Assembly (NCBI GenBank): GCA_029547025.1
Contig: JAKPQA010000256.1
Coordinates: forward strand, 1-59,273
Direction of reading: 5' to 3'
DNA from: Armatimonadota bacterium
Lineage (GTDB): Bacteria > Armatimonadota > Zipacnadia > UBA1398 > JAKPQA01
DNA length: 59,273 bases
A model generated the notes under the pieces. The model saw only the letters and a list, made by a program, of their open reading frames with translations, did not search any database and was not told the origin of the DNA. Shown here in pieces: positions 1 through 8,533 of the stretch (position 1 is its first letter; every line of letters starts with the position of its first letter). The position numbers and the translations under genes are program-made.

Positions 1-139
1 CTTAGGGTCGGCACCCACGCACACCCAACCGTAGGCGAGGCTTCAGCCTCGCGCGAAGTGGCTCTACAGGCCATTGTGAGCCGAGGCTAAAGCCCCGGCT
101 ACAGAGGTGATGCGACATACGCCTCTGGCATTGGGCTTA

Positions 140-213
140 AGTGCGTGCCATTCGTGACAGTCACCTGCTTCATGGGCCTGAGAGATAGGTGACCGTCACG
201 CATAGTACGCACT
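140..213. repeat. Imperfect inverted repeat, 32-nt arms
   Basis: Left arm 140-171 and right arm 182-213 match at 25 of 32 positions when one is reverse-complemented, with a 10-nt loop. The core of each arm is GTGACRGTCACC, itself palindromic. A third, single copy of the core lies at 460-482. It looks like a REP or MITE-type palindrome; no coding function is visible. Confidence 0.6.
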
Positions 214-266
214 GGGCACAGACGGAGCCCCGAGGTAGCCCGGAACGCTGCGCGATACGACGAGCC

Positions 267-408
267 AGGGTGTCATACTGAGGAGCGTCAGCGACGAAGG
301 ATCCCGACCGGCAGCGGCCTGCGAAATGCCGGCATAGGCTAGTGCCTTCGGCGCTCGGCCTGTTCGAGCCAAGATCCTTCACTCCGCAGATGCTACGCTC
401 AGGATGAC
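267..408. repeat. Inverted pair of GTCATNCTGAG...GAAGGATC elements
   Basis: The sequence around 271-304 (TGTCATACTGAGGAG, then GAAGGATCC) recurs inverted at 373-408 (GATCCTTCACTCCGC, then CTCAGGATGAC). Elements of the form GTCATCCTGAGCG...AAGGATC are a familiar dispersed palindrome in many environmental bacterial genomes; that familiarity is from memory. The pair encloses about 70 bp with no convincing gene. Confidence 0.55.
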
Positions 409-459
409 TCCCTTACTCGGGCTCTGAGGTAGGCCTCCGGGTCGGCCTGGGCGTCAGGC

Positions 460-482
460 GCGTACCGTTCGTGACGGTCACC
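460..482 (+). repeat. Third copy of the GTGACRGTCACC repeat
   Basis: The 23 nt match positions 143-165 at 20 sites. It lies about 45 nt before the first gene, so it could be inside that gene's 5' untranslated region. Confidence 0.45.
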
Positions 483-525
483 GGCTCCCGAGGGTGGGTG
501 CGAGAGTGAGGAGCGAGTGCAAGCC

Positions 526-1374
526 ATGGGAGACACACCGTTTGGGCTATGTGTGAACTCGAGCACACTGTGGTGTGGTGACGTGCCGCTGGTTGAGATG
601 ATCCGCGTGGCCTCGGAGGCCGGCTATCAGGGCTACGAGCCGTGGGTAAAGGAGCTCGACGCCTACTGCGCCGGCGGTGGAACGCTGGCCGAGCTGGCGC
701 TGCGCTTCTCGGACGCCGGCCTGCGGGTGATGAACCTGATCGGCTTCTTCGCCTGGGCGGTCGACGACCCGGCGGAGCGGGCTGAGGGGCTGGAGGAGGC
801 GCGGCGCAACTTCGCTCAGGCGCAGGCGCTCTCGTGCCCTTTCGTTGCCGCGCCGCCGTGGCACCTGGTCGACGAGCGCGTCGTCGACCTGCTGCCCATC
901 GCCGAGCGCTACGCCGCGCTGGTCGACATCGCCCGCGACTTCGGCGTGGTGCCCCTGCTCGAGTACTGGGGTCACTCGAAGACGCTCTGCCGTCTGGGCG
1001 AGGCGCTGCTGGTGCTGGCCGAGTCGGGGCGCAGCGAGGGGCGCATCCTGTCGGATGTGTTCCACACCTATAAGGGCTCGGGCAGCACCGACGCCATGCG
1101 GCTGCTCTCGGGCGATTCGCTCGGGCTGCTGCACCTAAACGACTACCCGTCATCTCCGCCGCCGGCCACGATCACCGACGCGGCCCGCGTCTACCCCGGG
1201 GACGGGGTGGCGCCGCTCGAACGCATCCTCGGCGACTTGGCGCGCAATGGCTACCGCGGCATGCTGTCGCTGGAGCTGTTCAACGAGACTTACTGGGCCC
1301 AGACGCCGGAGACGGTGGCGCGCACCGGCATCGCCAAGGTCCGCGCGGTGGTGGCCCGGGCGCTGGCGGAGTAG
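526..1374 (+). CDS. Sugar phosphate isomerase/epimerase-like TIM barrel protein
   Basis: A 282-residue soluble protein of the AP-endonuclease-2/xylose-isomerase-like TIM barrel superfamily, which isomerises or epimerises sugars and related hydroxy-ketones using a divalent metal. Candidate metal ligands sit where the family places them: the Glu in PLLEYWG, the Asp and His in SDVFHTYKG, the Asp in HLNDYP and the Glu near the C-terminus in LSLELFN. No signal peptide is seen, so it should be cytoplasmic. The start is ambiguous: GAGGAG at 508-513 is 3 nt from a GTG at 517 and 12 nt from the ATG at 526; the ATG is preferred. Substrate is not readable from sequence; inosose or hydroxypyruvate-type substrates are typical of relatives. 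It stands alone, convergent with the alpha-galactosidase downstream. Confidence 0.8.
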   Translation: MGDTPFGLCVNSSTLWCGDVPLVEMIRVASEAGYQGYEPWVKELDAYCAGGGTLAELALRFSDAGLRVMNLIGFFAWAVDDPAERAEGLEEARRNFAQAQALSCPFVAAPPWHLVDERVVDLLPIAERYAALVDIARDFGVVPLLEYWGHSKTLCRLGEALLVLAESGRSEGRILSDVFHTYKGSGSTDAMRLLSGDSLGLLHLNDYPSSPPPATITDAARVYPGDGVAPLERILGDLARNGYRGMLSLELFNETYWAQTPETVARTGIAKVRAVVARALAE

Positions 1375-1701
1375 GGGAGCTGGGGCTCAGGGCCAGCGGG
1401 TTGTGGGCGGAACGGCGCGTGTCCTCACCTGCCTGCGGGTCCCGAGGGGCGCGGGCGTAGGTCGGTTCGAGGCAGCCGAGACGGCTGCCCCACTTGCCGC
1501 TCGGCGGCAGGCCGTGGAGCGCGCCCGGTCGCCTGGGGCTATCTCCGGAGCGCGGAGCGCCTGCTCCGCGCACTTCGGGTGCGCCGCCCGCTGGCCTTCG
1601 TCCCGCCGTCAGAGCCACGAGCTGAGGTCTGCTGCGCCCGACTGAAGTCGGGCCTCCGACCGGGTTGGCGGTTCGCGGCGGAGTGCCTCTGTCAGCCCTT
1701 C
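1375..1701. other. Convergent intergenic region with small hairpins
   Basis: No gene is seen in these 327 bp. It holds a 7-bp hairpin GGCAGCC/GGCTGCC near 1471-1489, a repeat unit at 1480-1513 that recurs at 33341-33374, and the hairpin GCCCGACTGAAGTCGGGC near 1638-1655. The last two may help end transcription from the two convergent genes, but there is no U-tract. Confidence 0.4.
1480..1513 (+). repeat. Dispersed repeat copy 1
   Basis: These 34 nt match 33341-33374 at 26 positions, with the shared stretch CGGCTGCCCC, one variable base, then CTTGCCG. Both copies lie just downstream of a stop codon, as REP-like elements often do. Confidence 0.35.
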
Positions 1702-4179
1702 CTACCTCCGCCTGTAGTACACGACCGCTGCCGACTCAGGCTGGGCCAGCGTGACGGTCAGACCCGGTTCCATGAGCTCGCGGCCGAGGATCTCCCTCTC
1801 GCCCGGCGTGTCGGCATCGCGGATCAGATAGCGCCGGTAGGGATCCAGGCCGCGGAGCTTCACCTGGATCGAGCCGGTCGGGCACTGCGCGCGGCGGAAG
1901 GCCTGGATGACACCCTCGCCGTTATCGGGCTGGTGGAACTGCCAGGCCATCCAGGCATCCTCGGCCAGGCTGTAGGGCGTGAGCGGGTAGAAGTCGCCCC
2001 ACATGTGGCGCTGGACCTCGTGGCACTCGGCGATCATGCGCTGGAGCAGGTCGTAGTCGAGCGCGGGGTCACGTGCGTCGCAACCGACGCGGGCTGCGGG
2101 GAAGATGCAGCTCCGGTACCAGTAGACACTGCCCATACCCATGCCCGAGCCGAAGTAGGGCATCCACGGGGCGATGCCCATGGTCTGGGCTTGCTGGGCC
2201 GTGGTCGTGCCGAAGTAGTCGGAGCGCAGCAGCGGCACGGCGCGGCGCAGTGTCTCGAGATCGTTGCGGCGGCCGCCACTGGCGCAGGTGTCGATCCAGA
2301 GGTTCGGGTGACGGCGCAGGAGCTCGTCCCAGAAGGCCAGATAGCCCATGACATGCTGGATCTCAGTGATGCCCTGGCGATCCTCGGCGTCATTGGCGCG
2401 CCAGTAGCTTAGCGGGTCGATGTTGAAGTCCTGGCGGTAGACATCGATGCCCTCCGAGGTCAAGAGGCTGTCGACGCGGTCGACCACCCACTGCCAGGCC
2501 TCGGGATTGCCCAAGTTCACCAAGCCGCCATCGGCGCCGCCGAGGACCCACTCGGGGTGGTTCTCGGTGATCCAGGTGCCGCCGGCGCAGCGCTCGGGCT
2601 CGAACCAGACGACGAGCTTCATTCCATGGTCATGCAGCAAGTCGGCGACCTCTCGCAGGCCGTTGGGAAAACGCGTGGTGTCGACTTCCCAGGTGCCCGT
2701 GACGGGCCAGTTCCCCCTGTCGGGGTACCATCCGGCATCGATGAAATAGTAGTCGAGCCGGATGCCCTCGCGGATGAACCCCCGGATGACGCCGATCTCC
2801 TCTTCGGCGAGCGGCTGCAGGTTGCCGAAGCAGGAACCGTAGTGCATCGGGACGAGTTTCCCGCCCGGGCGCGGGATGTTGTGGGCGATCATCCAGCGAC
2901 GCCAGGTGTTCTGGGCGCGGATCCAGTCGCCGCCGCACCAGAACTGCAGAACGACGAGCGGCGTGCGGATCTCCTCGCCCGGGTGCAGGACGAAGTGCGT
3001 CAGCTCCTGCCCGGCGACGACGCGGAGCGCGCCATCGTCCTCGCGGAGGAACTGGGCCGACCACTGGCCCGGCCAGCCCAGGGCGAGGATGAGGCCCTCA
3101 TTCACCGCGTCCAGGTTGAAGTAGCACAGGTCGCTGTTGGTCGGCCGCCCACCGGCGGCGCTGATACGCTTGTTGGCACCGGGGCCGAGCGGCGTCTCGA
3201 GCGGCTCGTAGTCGTTGGGTTGGCAAGGGCTGCCCACATTGTGATGGAGCAGGAACTCCCCGCCCCGCGTGGACCGGAAGCGCGTGTCGAGCGCCTGCAA
3301 GTTCTCGACGATAGGCGTGTCGGCCGCTCCCGTGTTCCGGAAGTAGATGGTCCACTCGACGACGGGAAAGTCGGCGTACTCGACGGCCACGCAGCGGAGT
3401 TCGAGACCGGTCGCGGCATCGGTGTAGGTCTGAACCCGTCGGGTCCGTTGGGCATCGAGCTCCTCGGACGACTCCACGAACGTCCAGATCGGCAGTAGAT
3501 CGTCGGAGTGCTTCCCACCGTAGGTGAAAGAGAACGGCGGTACTGAGCCCGCGCGTGGCGACGGCTCCGGCTCGAGCAATGGCAGGTCGGATAGGCGCAG
3601 CTCGGAACCATCGGCCAACATGACCGTGGCCTCTGCCCAGTCGGCGTGGTCGCAGGCGATGCCATCGCCGGCGTCGCCTGCGGCTATCGTGAACTCGGTC
3701 GCACCACCGAGGTCGATCGAAACCGGCAGGCCGGCGCCTCCGCCGACGAGGACGCCGGTCCGGAGCGCCTCCCTGCCCTCCACACGGACGCTGAAGACGA
3801 TGCTCCCCCCGCCGGCGTTGGCGTCGACGCCAACTGTGGCGGAGAAGCTCCGGCCGCGAGAGGGCAGGCGCACGATGACCGTGCTGGGTGCGTGGCAGAT
3901 GAGGCCGTGTTCGAACTCCACATCGCCGAGCTTGAGCCGGCGTCCATCGGGGCGGCCGTTGATGAGGACCCCGCCGTGGTTGGCAAGGACCACGAGGCCG
4001 GGCCTTCGGGCGGCAGGGGGCTGAGCCGCGGTAGGGACCGGAGGCCGGCGGAGGTGCTCCGCAGCCCATTGCCGGGCGCGAGCGATCTCAGCCGCGGTGG
4101 GAGTCGGATCGTCAGTGACGGCACCCAAGGACGCACACGTCAGTGCCGTGAGGACCAGAATGCTTGGTTCCACGACCAT
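1702..4179 (-). CDS. Exported alpha-galactosidase-like glycosidase with NPCBM domain
   Basis: An 825-residue exported glycosidase, GH36/GH27 clan. The start chosen is the ATG at 4179, preceded by GAAGGGG and followed by a signal peptide (VVEPSILVLTALTCASLGAV). Residues of roughly 40-180 form an NPCBM carbohydrate-binding domain, recognisable from GLICHAPSTVIVRLP and GDGIACDHADWAEATV. The catalytic barrel follows. The likely nucleophile is Asp584 in VYRQDFN and the acid/base Asp654 in LLRSDYF, downstream of the family motif CASGGRRNDLE. It should remove terminal alpha-galactose or a similar sugar from oligo- or polysaccharides outside the cytoplasm; exact specificity is inference. It has a close paralogue at 12590-15082 and a decayed fragment at 55981-56229. 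Confidence 0.88.
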   Translation of the reverse strand: MVVEPSILVLTALTCASLGAVTDDPTPTAAEIARARQWAAEHLRRPPVPTAAQPPAARRPGLVVLANHGGVLINGRPDGRRLKLGDVEFEHGLICHAPSTVIVRLPSRGRSFSATVGVDANAGGGSIVFSVRVEGREALRTGVLVGGGAGLPVSIDLGGATEFTIAAGDAGDGIACDHADWAEATVMLADGSELRLSDLPLLEPEPSPRAGSVPPFSFTYGGKHSDDLLPIWTFVESSEELDAQRTRRVQTYTDAATGLELRCVAVEYADFPVVEWTIYFRNTGAADTPIVENLQALDTRFRSTRGGEFLLHHNVGSPCQPNDYEPLETPLGPGANKRISAAGGRPTNSDLCYFNLDAVNEGLILALGWPGQWSAQFLREDDGALRVVAGQELTHFVLHPGEEIRTPLVVLQFWCGGDWIRAQNTWRRWMIAHNIPRPGGKLVPMHYGSCFGNLQPLAEEEIGVIRGFIREGIRLDYYFIDAGWYPDRGNWPVTGTWEVDTTRFPNGLREVADLLHDHGMKLVVWFEPERCAGGTWITENHPEWVLGGADGGLVNLGNPEAWQWVVDRVDSLLTSEGIDVYRQDFNIDPLSYWRANDAEDRQGITEIQHVMGYLAFWDELLRRHPNLWIDTCASGGRRNDLETLRRAVPLLRSDYFGTTTAQQAQTMGIAPWMPYFGSGMGMGSVYWYRSCIFPAARVGCDARDPALDYDLLQRMIAECHEVQRHMWGDFYPLTPYSLAEDAWMAWQFHQPDNGEGVIQAFRRAQCPTGSIQVKLRGLDPYRRYLIRDADTPGEREILGRELMEPGLTVTLAQPESAAVVYYRRR

Positions 4180-4593
4180 GCCAGCCCCTTCGTCTGCGTT
4201 GCCGACCGTCGGCCACCGGTGAAGGACGTCACGTGGACGCGAGCCGAACCGCCAAGCGCGGTCGCGCGGCATCCATGCGGTCTCCTCCGCGCATGGAAGA
4301 ACAACCCCCAAGGCTCACGGTGTGGTACCCTGCTGGGCGAGTCTAGCGCGGCCCCTCGACGGAGCGCGAGTCAGGGCTCGACGCGCGAATGGCCGGATTG
4401 CCTACAATACCAGCGCGACGGCCGCGATAGGCATCGGCCACCAGGGACAGCGAGCGGAACAAACCGGCGAGCACGTCCGGATGCTCCCCTGATGGCACGT
4501 GAGTAGCATCGGCGAGACGCTGGGGACATTCGCGCCAGCAGTGCTGAGGTCCTCTGACCCGGGTACCGGGACCTCTGCGGGACGGGGGCGGCC
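4180..4593. other. Divergent intergenic region
   Basis: These 414 bp separate two divergently transcribed genes and should hold both promoters. The only promoter-like element noticed is TACAAT at 4403-4408, on the forward strand, without a convincing -35 box. No small gene with a credible start and ribosome binding site was found. Confidence 0.4.
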
Positions 4594-6321
4594 ATGGGTA
4601 TGAGAGATGACGGGGAATCCCGCGTACGCCGGGCGTTCCGCCTGATGCGCCGCGCTCAGGGGAGTACCGTCGAGCCGTCGCAGGCGTCCGAATCCGCGGC
4701 GGATGTGCCCACGACGGGCACCGAGGACCTCCGGGAAGCCCACCAAGCCCTGCTCCTGGAGATCGAGGAACGGAAACGGTGCGAGGCCGAGTTGGCTCAG
4801 GAGCGTGAACTCACCCGGGCGCTGATCCACTCCTCTCCCGCCGGGGTCCTCCTTATGGACCGCCAAGGGCAAGTGCGCGACTGCAATGAGCGCTGTGCCG
4901 AGCTACTTCATGTGCCGCGTGCCGCCATCGTGGGGCAGAGCGCCCTGTCACTGACAATGGACATGGCACTGCGCTCCGCTCTCACCCGAGCGCTGGTGGG
5001 ATTCGGCACCGAACAGGATGGTACCGTCGCTGGACACCCCGACGCTCCCTCATCGTTCGTTCGGGCGTCCTTCGTGGCCATCCGTGGAAACGGAGGCGAG
5101 TTCCTCGGGGCCGTGGGTTTCCTGACGGATCTCTCGCGGAGCCATGATGAGGCGTCTCTGAACGCGCGTCTGCTTGCACTGGTGAAGTCGGCCGAGGATG
5201 GGGTTGTGGGCCTCACACCGGAGGGGGTGGTGGCGAGCTGGAGTCCTCGGGCCGAGGCGATCCTGGGGCCGCGGCCGGGCGAGGCCATCGGGAAGCCCTT
5301 CGTCGCGGCGGTGGCATGGGATGACCCGGGCCAGGTGCGCAGTCTCGTCGACACGGCCCATGGCGGGAGTGAGTCGCGGGGAGAGGTCCGATGGCGGGCG
5401 CCGAATGACGAGCGGCACGGCGCGCGCCTGACCTTGGCCCCCGTCGTTGGAGCCGGCGGTGTGACGCTGGGGTCGATCGTGTGGGTGCGCGAGGCACCCC
5501 TCTCGGGCGCCAGGGTGCCGTCGGCTGAGTGCCCAACCGTGCCTCGGGCCATCCGATGGGAGCCCGGTGTGCCCGCAGCTCCGGGCGAGCCCCTCGGGGC
5601 CTCAGAGGGACCGGTCGAGACGGCCGACACGGCATCGCCGCCCGCCCCGGCTGAGCCGGCTTCGGAACCGGCGCCGAGCCCGGAGAGCCCGCCTGAGCTC
5701 GAGCGCGCCGCGGGAGAGGCGCCCGAGGGGACACCGCAGTCCCCGCCGCAGCCCGAGCCACCTCAGCCCCGCCGCTTGACCGACGAGGAGCTCGAGGCCC
5801 AGCTCTCTGACCGCGACGGGCTGATGCGTGCCGAGGCTGCGGTGGGGCTGTTCCTCCGCGGGTACGGGACCCACACCCTGCCGGTGCTCGTGGAGTGCCT
5901 CACGAGCCCCGACGCCCATGTGCGCGGATACGCCGCGGCGGCCCTGGGGCGCATGGGCGCCGCGGCCGAGCCCGCGGTACCGGCACTCGTAGCGCGCCTT
6001 ACCGACCCGGATCAGTGGACGCGCACCTACGCGTGCAGCGCCCTCGGCCGTCTGGCAGGGGCCGCAGCCAGCGCGGTGCCCAGCCTGCTCGAGCGCCTGG
6101 GCGATGATGATCCGTTGGTACGGAGCTGCGCCCTCGAGGCTCTCGGCCGCATCGGCGACCCGCCCGCGACGGCAGTCGCTGCCGTGCTGCGCATCGCGGA
6201 CCATCCGCACCCTGACGTGCAACAGGCGGCGCGGGCGATGCTACGCCGCCTGGAGAGCACTCCAAGCCCGAGTCCCGATCCTACTCGCCCAGCCAGCGAT
6301 GGAGCAGATCCTCGCAGTTGA
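4594..6321 (+). CDS. PAS-domain and HEAT-repeat protein without a kinase
   Basis: A 575-residue cytoplasmic protein. Residues about 40-70 form a charged, probably coiled-coil helix (EAHQALLLEIEERKRCEAEL) of the type that links sensory domains. Residues about 70-180 read as a PAS domain (IHSSPAGVLLMDRQGQVRDC) and about 190-300 as a second PAS-like domain (ALVKSAEDGVVGLTPEGVVA). A Pro/Glu-rich linker of about 75 residues leads to four or five HEAT/PBS-lyase-type repeats at 396-560 (AAAALGRMGAAAEPAVPALV). No histidine kinase, GGDEF, EAL or DNA-binding domain is seen, so it probably senses through PAS and relays by protein contact. Its last 41 bp overlap the end of the opposite-strand gene. Confidence 0.8.
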   Translation: MGMRDDGESRVRRAFRLMRRAQGSTVEPSQASESAADVPTTGTEDLREAHQALLLEIEERKRCEAELAQERELTRALIHSSPAGVLLMDRQGQVRDCNERCAELLHVPRAAIVGQSALSLTMDMALRSALTRALVGFGTEQDGTVAGHPDAPSSFVRASFVAIRGNGGEFLGAVGFLTDLSRSHDEASLNARLLALVKSAEDGVVGLTPEGVVASWSPRAEAILGPRPGEAIGKPFVAAVAWDDPGQVRSLVDTAHGGSESRGEVRWRAPNDERHGARLTLAPVVGAGGVTLGSIVWVREAPLSGARVPSAECPTVPRAIRWEPGVPAAPGEPLGASEGPVETADTASPPAPAEPASEPAPSPESPPELERAAGEAPEGTPQSPPQPEPPQPRRLTDEELEAQLSDRDGLMRAEAAVGLFLRGYGTHTLPVLVECLTSPDAHVRGYAAAALGRMGAAAEPAVPALVARLTDPDQWTRTYACSALGRLAGAAASAVPSLLERLGDDDPLVRSCALEALGRIGDPPATAVAAVLRIADHPHPDVQQAARAMLRRLESTPSPSPDPTRPASDGADPRS

Positions 6322-8533
6322 TGACCTTCTCCACCAGATCCAGCGGCACGTAGAAATAGTGATTCGAGGCCTCGAAGCCGATCCGCGAGTCGCGTGATTG
6401 GATGGCATGAAGCCGCTTGGCCGTGTCGATCTCGGCCCGCAGGAGGCGAGCCAGTTCGGCGCGGCGCGTTGCCGTGAGACCGCCCGAGGCATCGGCAACG
6501 GCCTCATTGCGCAGCAGGTTGAAGTGCACCAGATTGGCGCATGTGAGGAAATGCAGATAGGCGGCCTCAGCAACGTCGGCCTCCTGCTCGAGTGCGGCGC
6601 GGTGCTTGGGGAGAGCCGCGCGCGCCGCAGCACGGAGCTTCGCGACGCCCGGCTCCCACCCCTGGCAGATTTTCTCGAACTGCTCGGCGAACACATCGGC
6701 GGGGTAGATGGTGCGCCAGCCGTCCACATCATCGTAGGGAAATCCGGTCATGGTAGCGGAGTAGCCCGTGGGTTTCTCATAGACGAGCACCGACGGCCCG
6801 TACTGCATGGGCGCACTGTAGACCGTGCCGCAGCTATAGGGGAACTCGGTGAAGGCCCTGCTGAATGCACGCCAGGCCTCGATGACCGCATCGGCGTTCT
6901 CGGGCCCGAACCGTCGCGCTGCAACGCGCCGCATGGCCTCCTCGGGATCGGGCCGCAACATCGAACTGATCTCGCACGTCAGCTCGACATTCGGCGAAGG
7001 GTATCCTCCCAACGTCCACCCGAGCTGCACGCCATCGACGCCGGCCTCAGCCAGGTTGCAGATATGGCGCGCCACCAGTTCGAGCGCGGGGATGTAGGGC
7101 ACGGCCGAGAGCTCCCAGGTGTTGCCGACCTGGAGTTTGGCCATGGTCCGCAGGCCTCGCGCGCGCGCCAGCGCCCAGTGCCGCGTCGCGCGCGGCCCCG
7201 GCCCAACCGCCGAGATCGCGTACTCGCCGATCTCGCTCTTCACGCCCCCTCGCTCGATGGGTAGGCTCCACTCGCTGACGCTCTGAAGGGCCACATCAGT
7301 CGGCAGCCTCTCGATAACGTCGCCGGCCCACGCATCTTGCCAGCCCCAGTCCCAAACGATCATGCGGCCATGGCCGTCGCCCGCGCGGACGCCCTCGGCA
7401 AAGAGCGTGTTCACCTCGGCAATGACCTCTCCCGGAGTGCGCTGGCCGCATCGCGGACATGAGGCGCCCTGGTGGTGCGACCAGCAGTTGGTGAGATTTT
7501 CAGAACCCGAGATGCTGAAGGCGCCCGCGAGTCTGGGCACGGCCCGGAAGACGCTCGCCACCGACTCGCGCAGGTAGTCCTGCACTTCGGGCACACTGGT
7601 GCACAGTGCAGCATGGTCGCCCTCAACGACACCCCTCAGCTCCGGATGCGCGTCGTAGAAGGCCAGCGGCATGGCACGAGGCTCGTTGAGGTACAAGTAG
7701 ATCCCAATGCCGTGGCGAGCCGCCCGGTCGACGAGCGTCTGCAGGTTGGCCAGGCGGGTCTCCCATCCCTGGCTGAGCTCGGGGTCCCAAGGGAAGGGCG
7801 CCAGCTTGTAGAGCACCGCCTGCAGCCACACGCCGTCCACGCCCAGGGCGGCCAAGCGGGCAAGATAGCCGTCGGGGAACGGATCCAGGGACGGGTTCAT
7901 CAGCGGATCGCCGTACAGGGCGAAGTAGGAGTAGCAAAAGCGCGGGCTGAAGCGGTCGCCGGCCCGCTTGGGCGCCGCCGGGACCCCCTCGGGGCGACAG
8001 AGGTCTTCCAGGAACGCGAAGAGGGGCTCATCCGGATGGGTCAGACCCCCGGGAAAGTGGCGCTGAAGCACCGACCGGATCTCGGCCGCCCGCTCCCGCT
8101 GTGCGGCGTCGGGCTCCACATAGCGGATCGGCTGACATCTGGGTTTGTGCATGCCGAGCTTAACGTAGAGAAAGTCATCTTCTCTCAGGTCGAAGGCCAG
8201 CTCGTCCGCCGTGCATCCAAGAAGCGTCAACAACTGCTCGTACGGCAGGAGGTGCCAGTTCCGCCGGATGACAGTGATGCGGCTCCGCCGTACTTGCTCA
8301 TCGGTGATCCGGGGAGGGTCGGGCAGACCCATCGACTTCGCCAGCGCCACAATCTGCTGCCGCGACGCGCCCACAACCTCAGCAATGCGCTCAACGGGCA
8401 CGACCTCGTAGTTCCGCCACACGTAGGCGTGCAGGCGGCTCGGAAAGTGGGGCACCGGCACCGGCTCGGGTTCATTCCCCACCGGTAACTCGGCACCCAC
8501 CGAGACGAGTGCCAACAGCAAAGACGCGCTCAA
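6281..8533 (-). CDS. Exported TIM-barrel glycosidase-like protein with HTH-like segments
   Basis: A 750-residue protein starting at a TTG whose last base overlaps the helicase stop codon (TTGA), so the two are translationally coupled; AAGGGG lies about 5 nt upstream. A short hydrophobic N-terminus (SASLLLALVSVGA) suggests export, though it lacks a basic n-region. Residues about 40-120 contain two helix-turn-helix-like stretches (RIAEVVGASRQQIVALAKSM and YEQLLTLLGCTADELAFDL). The middle resembles a GH20-like or GH42-like barrel (DGYLARLAALGVDGVWLQAV; a candidate acid in SISGSENLT) and includes CPRCG. The last 200 residues are helical. I do not recognise a named family; glycoside hydrolase function is inference. 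Confidence 0.65.
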   Translation of the reverse strand: MSASLLLALVSVGAELPVGNEPEPVPVPHFPSRLHAYVWRNYEVVPVERIAEVVGASRQQIVALAKSMGLPDPPRITDEQVRRSRITVIRRNWHLLPYEQLLTLLGCTADELAFDLREDDFLYVKLGMHKPRCQPIRYVEPDAAQRERAAEIRSVLQRHFPGGLTHPDEPLFAFLEDLCRPEGVPAAPKRAGDRFSPRFCYSYFALYGDPLMNPSLDPFPDGYLARLAALGVDGVWLQAVLYKLAPFPWDPELSQGWETRLANLQTLVDRAARHGIGIYLYLNEPRAMPLAFYDAHPELRGVVEGDHAALCTSVPEVQDYLRESVASVFRAVPRLAGAFSISGSENLTNCWSHHQGASCPRCGQRTPGEVIAEVNTLFAEGVRAGDGHGRMIVWDWGWQDAWAGDVIERLPTDVALQSVSEWSLPIERGGVKSEIGEYAISAVGPGPRATRHWALARARGLRTMAKLQVGNTWELSAVPYIPALELVARHICNLAEAGVDGVQLGWTLGGYPSPNVELTCEISSMLRPDPEEAMRRVAARRFGPENADAVIEAWRAFSRAFTEFPYSCGTVYSAPMQYGPSVLVYEKPTGYSATMTGFPYDDVDGWRTIYPADVFAEQFEKICQGWEPGVAKLRAAARAALPKHRAALEQEADVAEAAYLHFLTCANLVHFNLLRNEAVADASGGLTATRRAELARLLRAEIDTAKRLHAIQSRDSRIGFEASNHYFYVPLDLVEKVINCEDLLHRWLGE

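Noticed and set aside
413-1153. 246-codon reverse-strand open frame at the left end
   Set aside because: Arg/Pro/Ala-rich with no motif; antisense to the sugar-isomerase-like gene.
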